In this document: piece by piece, positions 6,212 through 7,794 of the stretch
How positions within the stretch are numbered: the stretch's first letter is position 1
How the letters are laid out: each line of letters begins with the position of its first letter
From: Spirochaetales bacterium
Lineage (GTDB): Bacteria > Spirochaetota > Spirochaetia > ARS1246
Assembly (NCBI GenBank): GCA_018644745.1
Contig: JABGPX010000820.1
Coordinates: 1 to 7,794, forward strand
Direction: 5' to 3'
DNA length: 7,794 bases
Notes under the pieces: model-generated
Told to the model about the DNA's origin: nothing
What the model saw: only the letters and a program-made list of their open reading frames with translations
Database searches by the model: none
Program-made: the position numbers and the translations under genes

Positions 6212-6396
6212 TCAGTTTTGACGCCCCGTACCCATGGCGAGTTGCTGGGTCATTTGGATATAGAGCATCATATCTTCCAACATATTCCGAATCTTCCACG
6301 GCCCCGGAGAATTTGTGATGCGGCGAAACCCGAGAACCGTATGTCAATTGTCTATCCATATATAATGCTGGAGCCGTACACAGGAATCTTAAACTC
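6212..6396 (+). other. Stretch without a recognisable gene between two gene fragments
   Basis: All six frames were read. The frame of the 6080 fragment stays open from 6212 to a stop near 6403 (starting LTPRTHGELLGHLDIEHH), and an 85-codon minus-strand frame overlaps it. Neither has a ribosome site nor resembles a family I know. The stretch is most simply the eroded remains of the genes on either side. No repeat or RNA structure stood out. Confidence 0.4.
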
Positions 6397-6686
6397 ATGG
6401 TGAATCGGAGTACCGGCTTTCTTGTTTCTACTCTCAAAGCAATGCGGCAATTCTCTAATGTATCTGATGGAGATTTGTCATCCCTTGTGCGAAACGGAAA
6501 GCACGTCGTCTATCGGAAACAGCGGCATCTCTGCTACCAAAGCGAACGGGCGGATCGGGTATCTCTTGTCATCAGCGGAAGATTTACACGATTGAAGTTC
6601 CAGAAATGGAGGCATTGAAAGAAGAGCTCTATAGCTTCCCGGAGTAGCTTAAACATCATCAGGAGCATTCTCTTGTCCGTGAATAG
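6397..6686 (+). pseudogene. Frameshifted relic of a cyclic-nucleotide-binding (CRP/FNR-type) protein
   Basis: The first frame (6397-6618, 73 codons) reads as the N-terminal half of a cNMP-binding domain: LKAMRQFSNVSDGDLSSLVRNG, then HVVYRKQRHLCYQSERADRVSLVISGRF, equivalent to the FxxLSDEDL...YxKGxxI...GExADxxYLVxSGR pattern. After SGRF the homology seems to continue in another frame from 6582 (IYTIEVPEMEALKEELYSFPE), which meets a TAG at 6645 and runs on as LKHHQEHSLVRE to a second TAG at 6684. One frameshift and one nonsense change would explain this. The glycine usual after the conserved lysine (KGE/KGQ) is missing, and no DNA-binding HTH follows. The ATG has only a weak AGGAA ten bases upstream. 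It abuts the convergent toxin gene. Confidence 0.5.
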
Positions 6687-6704
6687 TTAATAATGGATTT
6701 TCTG

Positions 6705-7139
6705 TTACAGTTCACTAAGAATCAATACAGAAGCTTCCGTGATTTTCTTCCAGGATTTGTCATTTGTTATTATATAATCTGCACCGCATATTATTGCAGT
6801 TGCTATTTGAATTGCATCAGGGGTTTTGAAGTTGTAATTGGCCTTAATTTCAGCCACCTTTTCTGAGACCATTAAATTAAGAGGATAAATGCTTAAATTA
6901 TCTGAATTAGTAAAGTAATCTCTGTATTTTGCAACTATGTCATTTCTTCCAAGCTGTTTAGGTTTTGTTATCAGTTCTATATAAGTGATATAAGAAGTTA
7001 CAAAGGAACTATTATTTTCGAATATTGAAGATAATAGCTGATCAATTAACCGCACGTAATCGCGATTATCCTCAAAATAATAGATAAATGGGGCAGTATC
7101 AAAGAATATTGTAGAATTTGAGTTTAAATTTAACTCCAT
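6705..7139 (-). CDS. vapC: VapC-type PIN-domain toxin (ribonuclease)
   Basis: The 144-residue protein has the PIN-domain layout: FFDTAPFIYYFE with D14, SYITYIELITKP with E55, FKTPDAIQIATAI with D108, and DYIITNDKSWKKI with D127. These four acidic residues form the metal site of a nuclease that cuts RNA when free of its antitoxin, in VapBC families typically tRNA or rRNA; the target here cannot be told from sequence. Length is slightly above the usual ~130. Its ATG overlaps the antitoxin's 3' end by ten bases (7130-7139), so translation is probably coupled; its own ribosome site is weak. The gene is strongly AT-rich and converges on the CRP-like relic, and the stop lies about 20 bp from that relic's end. 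Confidence 0.9.
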   Translation of the reverse strand: MELNLNSNSTIFFDTAPFIYYFEDNRDYVRLIDQLLSSIFENNSSFVTSYITYIELITKPKQLGRNDIVAKYRDYFTNSDNLSIYPLNLMVSEKVAEIKANYNFKTPDAIQIATAIICGADYIITNDKSWKKITEASVLILSEL

Positions 7140-7384
7140 TCCGATCTTTCTTCTGCAATATACTTTTCTACATTAATATCTATCCATATTTCTTTTCCTA
7201 GACCTCTGCTTTTTCTAAAATCAAGTTTTCCTTGTTTTTCATCACTTTTAGATTTTGTTCTAACCTTTACTAATTTAGCTACTTCTTTTCCTGATCTTTC
7301 TATTGTAATTTCTTCATCTGTTAGCATAACTCTATTTAGTAATTCTCCAAAAATTTTTCTGGCTTTCACCGCAGAAATATTCAT
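7130..7384 (-). CDS. vapB: VapB/Phd-YefM-type antitoxin
   Basis: The 84-residue protein begins MNISAVKARKIFGELLNRV and continues with EEITIERSGKEVAKLV, the Phd/YefM-like N-terminal DNA-binding dimer fold. A charged linker follows, then a C-terminal segment (GKEIWIDINVEKYIAEERSEW) that should wrap around the toxin. I place the start at 7384, because AAGGAG lies six bases upstream. A frame open to 7429 would add MIDMIDMIMVLKEIY, which is only the translation of the operator repeats. It is the first gene of the operon, overlaps the toxin by ten bases, and is expected to repress its own promoter together with the toxin. Confidence 0.87.
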   Translation of the reverse strand: MNISAVKARKIFGELLNRVMLTDEEITIERSGKEVAKLVKVRTKSKSDEKQGKLDFRKSRGLGKEIWIDINVEKYIAEERSEWS

Positions 7385-7390
7385 ATAGAT

Positions 7391-7396
7391 CTCCTT
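7391..7396 (-). promoter_or_regulatory. Ribosome binding site that sets the antitoxin start
   Basis: AAGGAG on the minus strand lies six bases before the ATG at 7384. This spacing rules in favour of the 84-residue antitoxin over the longer 99-residue frame. Confidence 0.8.
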
Positions 7397-7403
7397 CAGC
7401 ACC

Positions 7404-7429
7404 ATGATCATATCGATCATATCGATCAT
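7404..7429. repeat. Tandem 9-bp operator-like repeats in the vapBC leader
   Basis: GATCATATC occurs at 7406-7414 and 7415-7423, and GATCAT again at 7424-7429. The array contains the palindromes ATGATCAT (7404-7411) and ATCGAT (7413-7418 and 7422-7427). It starts just downstream of the predicted transcription start and ends about 20 bp before the antitoxin ATG. Repeated palindromic half-sites beside the promoter are the usual binding array for VapB/Phd antitoxin-toxin complexes, so this is the likely autoregulatory operator. Confidence 0.6.
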
Positions 7430-7436
7430 TATATTT

Positions 7437-7465
7437 ATAATATACTAGAATATCCTAAAAAGCAA
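7437..7465 (-). promoter_or_regulatory. Sigma-70-type promoter of vapBC
   Basis: On the minus strand TTGCTT (7465-7460) and TATTAT (7442-7437) are separated by exactly 17 bp. Transcription would start near 7430, giving a leader of about 46 bases that carries the tandem repeats. A perfect TATAAT occurs nearby (7433-7428) but has no good -35 partner. Confidence 0.5.
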
Positions 7466-7571
7466 TAAAACAGATTGAGAATATACAGATGGTGCAGAAT
7501 ATTACCCTGTGAGAAGGACGCTCTTACTGAGCAATATGTACAATAGCATCTTAGCGCTATGGATTTTTCTG

Positions 7572-7595
7572 TCTTGACAACGTACGCTGTCAAGA
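7572..7595. promoter_or_regulatory. 24-bp near-perfect palindromic operator upstream of the lyase gene
   Basis: TCTTGACA (7572-7579) and TGTCAAGA (7588-7595) are perfect 8-bp arms. The central CGTACG (7581-7586) is itself palindromic on the same axis, leaving a single mismatched pair (A7580/C7587), so 11 of 12 pairs match. It overlaps the -35 hexamer and most of the promoter spacer, so a dimeric repressor bound here would block RNA polymerase. The regulator family cannot be named from the site alone. Confidence 0.7.
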
Positions 7596-7602
7596 TTGTA
7601 AT
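7574..7602 (+). promoter_or_regulatory. Sigma-70-type promoter of the heparinase-like gene
   Basis: A consensus -35 TTGACA (7574-7579) is followed after exactly 17 bp by TGTAAT (7597-7602), five of six matches to TATAAT. The start would be near 7609, leaving a leader of about 20-30 bases. The strong hexamers inside a palindrome fit a gene that is tightly repressed and highly inducible. Confidence 0.72.
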
Positions 7603-7627
7603 CAAAACATAAAACCCTGACCGAAAA

Positions 7628-7794
7628 ATGGAGCACGACGTGCCGACCACATCGAAACACCCAAGATTATTCGCAAGCGAAAAAGACCTGGCACGCTTGC
7701 GCGAGGAGCCGAAGATGCCTGCCATGGTTCAGGCCCATGCCGACTTGATCAAGAATGCCCGGAAATGGCTTGGAAGTTCAAAGTTTGTCGGGAG
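7628..7794 (+). CDS. N-terminus of a heparinase II/III-like polysaccharide lyase, partial
   Basis: The frame is open from ATG 7628 to the window edge (55 codons). Residues 11-26 read HPRLFASEKDLARLRE, the N-terminal signature of heparinase II/III-like and alginate lyase-like proteins (HPRLLFTxEDLxRLRE), followed by a helical HADLIKNARKWLG as in their alpha/alpha-toroid domain. These enzymes cleave uronic-acid polysaccharides by beta-elimination. The catalytic residues lie beyond the edge, so the substrate is unknown. The ATG has no ribosome site. A GTG at 7640 has GGAG six bases upstream and may be the true start. No signal peptide precedes the motif, which suggests a cytoplasmic enzyme acting on imported oligosaccharides. 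That would fit a sugar ABC transporter such as the one ending at the left edge. Confidence 0.68.
   Translation, partial: MEHDVPTTSKHPRLFASEKDLARLREEPKMPAMVQAHADLIKNARKWLGSSKFVG

Noticed and set aside
7404..7429. Short repeats as a CRISPR array
   Set aside because: The repeats are 9 bp and contiguous with no spacers; they fit a toxin-antitoxin operator.
7435..7725. 96-residue minus-strand frame between vapB and the lyase gene
   Set aside because: It overlaps the lyase start, its promoter and the palindrome on the opposite strand, is rich in cysteine and aromatic residues without a pattern, and has no ribosome site.

Overview
The window looks like a mixed accessory stretch of a bacterial chromosome. 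Tentatively it comes from a spirochaete or a relative: a von Willebrand factor A protein fused to a CsgG/FlgO-type domain, a relic of a FliM/FliN-type flagellar switch domain, and the tail of a lipoprotein-type sugar-binding protein would fit that group. No rRNA or other firm taxonomic marker is present, so this is an inference. Base composition is patchy by eye. The ATPase gene (300-1439) and the toxin-antitoxin pair (6705-7384) are clearly AT-rich, whereas the block 1541-3643 is GC-richer. This suggests separately acquired pieces.

Layout. At the left edge is the C-terminus of a probable ABC-transporter sugar-binding protein (+ strand), closed by a strong intrinsic terminator (217-254). Next come three minus-strand genes: an AAA+ ATPase with a DUF4143-type C-terminus (TTG start), a Sir2-family NAD-dependent protein deacylase, and a uroporphyrinogen-decarboxylase-superfamily (URO-D/methyltransferase-like) protein. 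A 231-bp divergent intergenic region follows. It carries a sigma-54-like promoter motif just ahead of the largest gene, a secreted 665-residue VWA + CsgG/FlgO fusion protein (3875-5872, +).

From 5873 to about 6690 the DNA looks like decaying genes. It holds an inverted-repeat structure right after the VWA stop, a textbook-quality CRP-type box (TGTGA-N6-TCACA), a 43-codon FliM/FliN-like fragment and a frameshifted cyclic-nucleotide-binding (CRP/FNR-type) fragment. It is followed on the minus strand by a compact VapBC-type toxin-antitoxin operon with its own promoter and a 9-bp operator-like tandem repeat.

At the right edge (+ strand) begins a heparinase II/III-like polysaccharide lyase. It is preceded by a near-consensus sigma-70 promoter whose -35 hexamer and spacer lie inside a 24-bp near-perfect palindrome, which is a classic repressor-controlled design. 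The sugar-binding protein on the left and the lyase on the right, both on the + strand, may be parts of one carbohydrate-use region separated by the accessory genes between them. I did not find a single coherent new multi-gene system. The best leads are the VWA-CsgG/FlgO fusion, the CRP box in front of a cyclic-nucleotide-binding relic, and the palindromic control element of the lyase gene.
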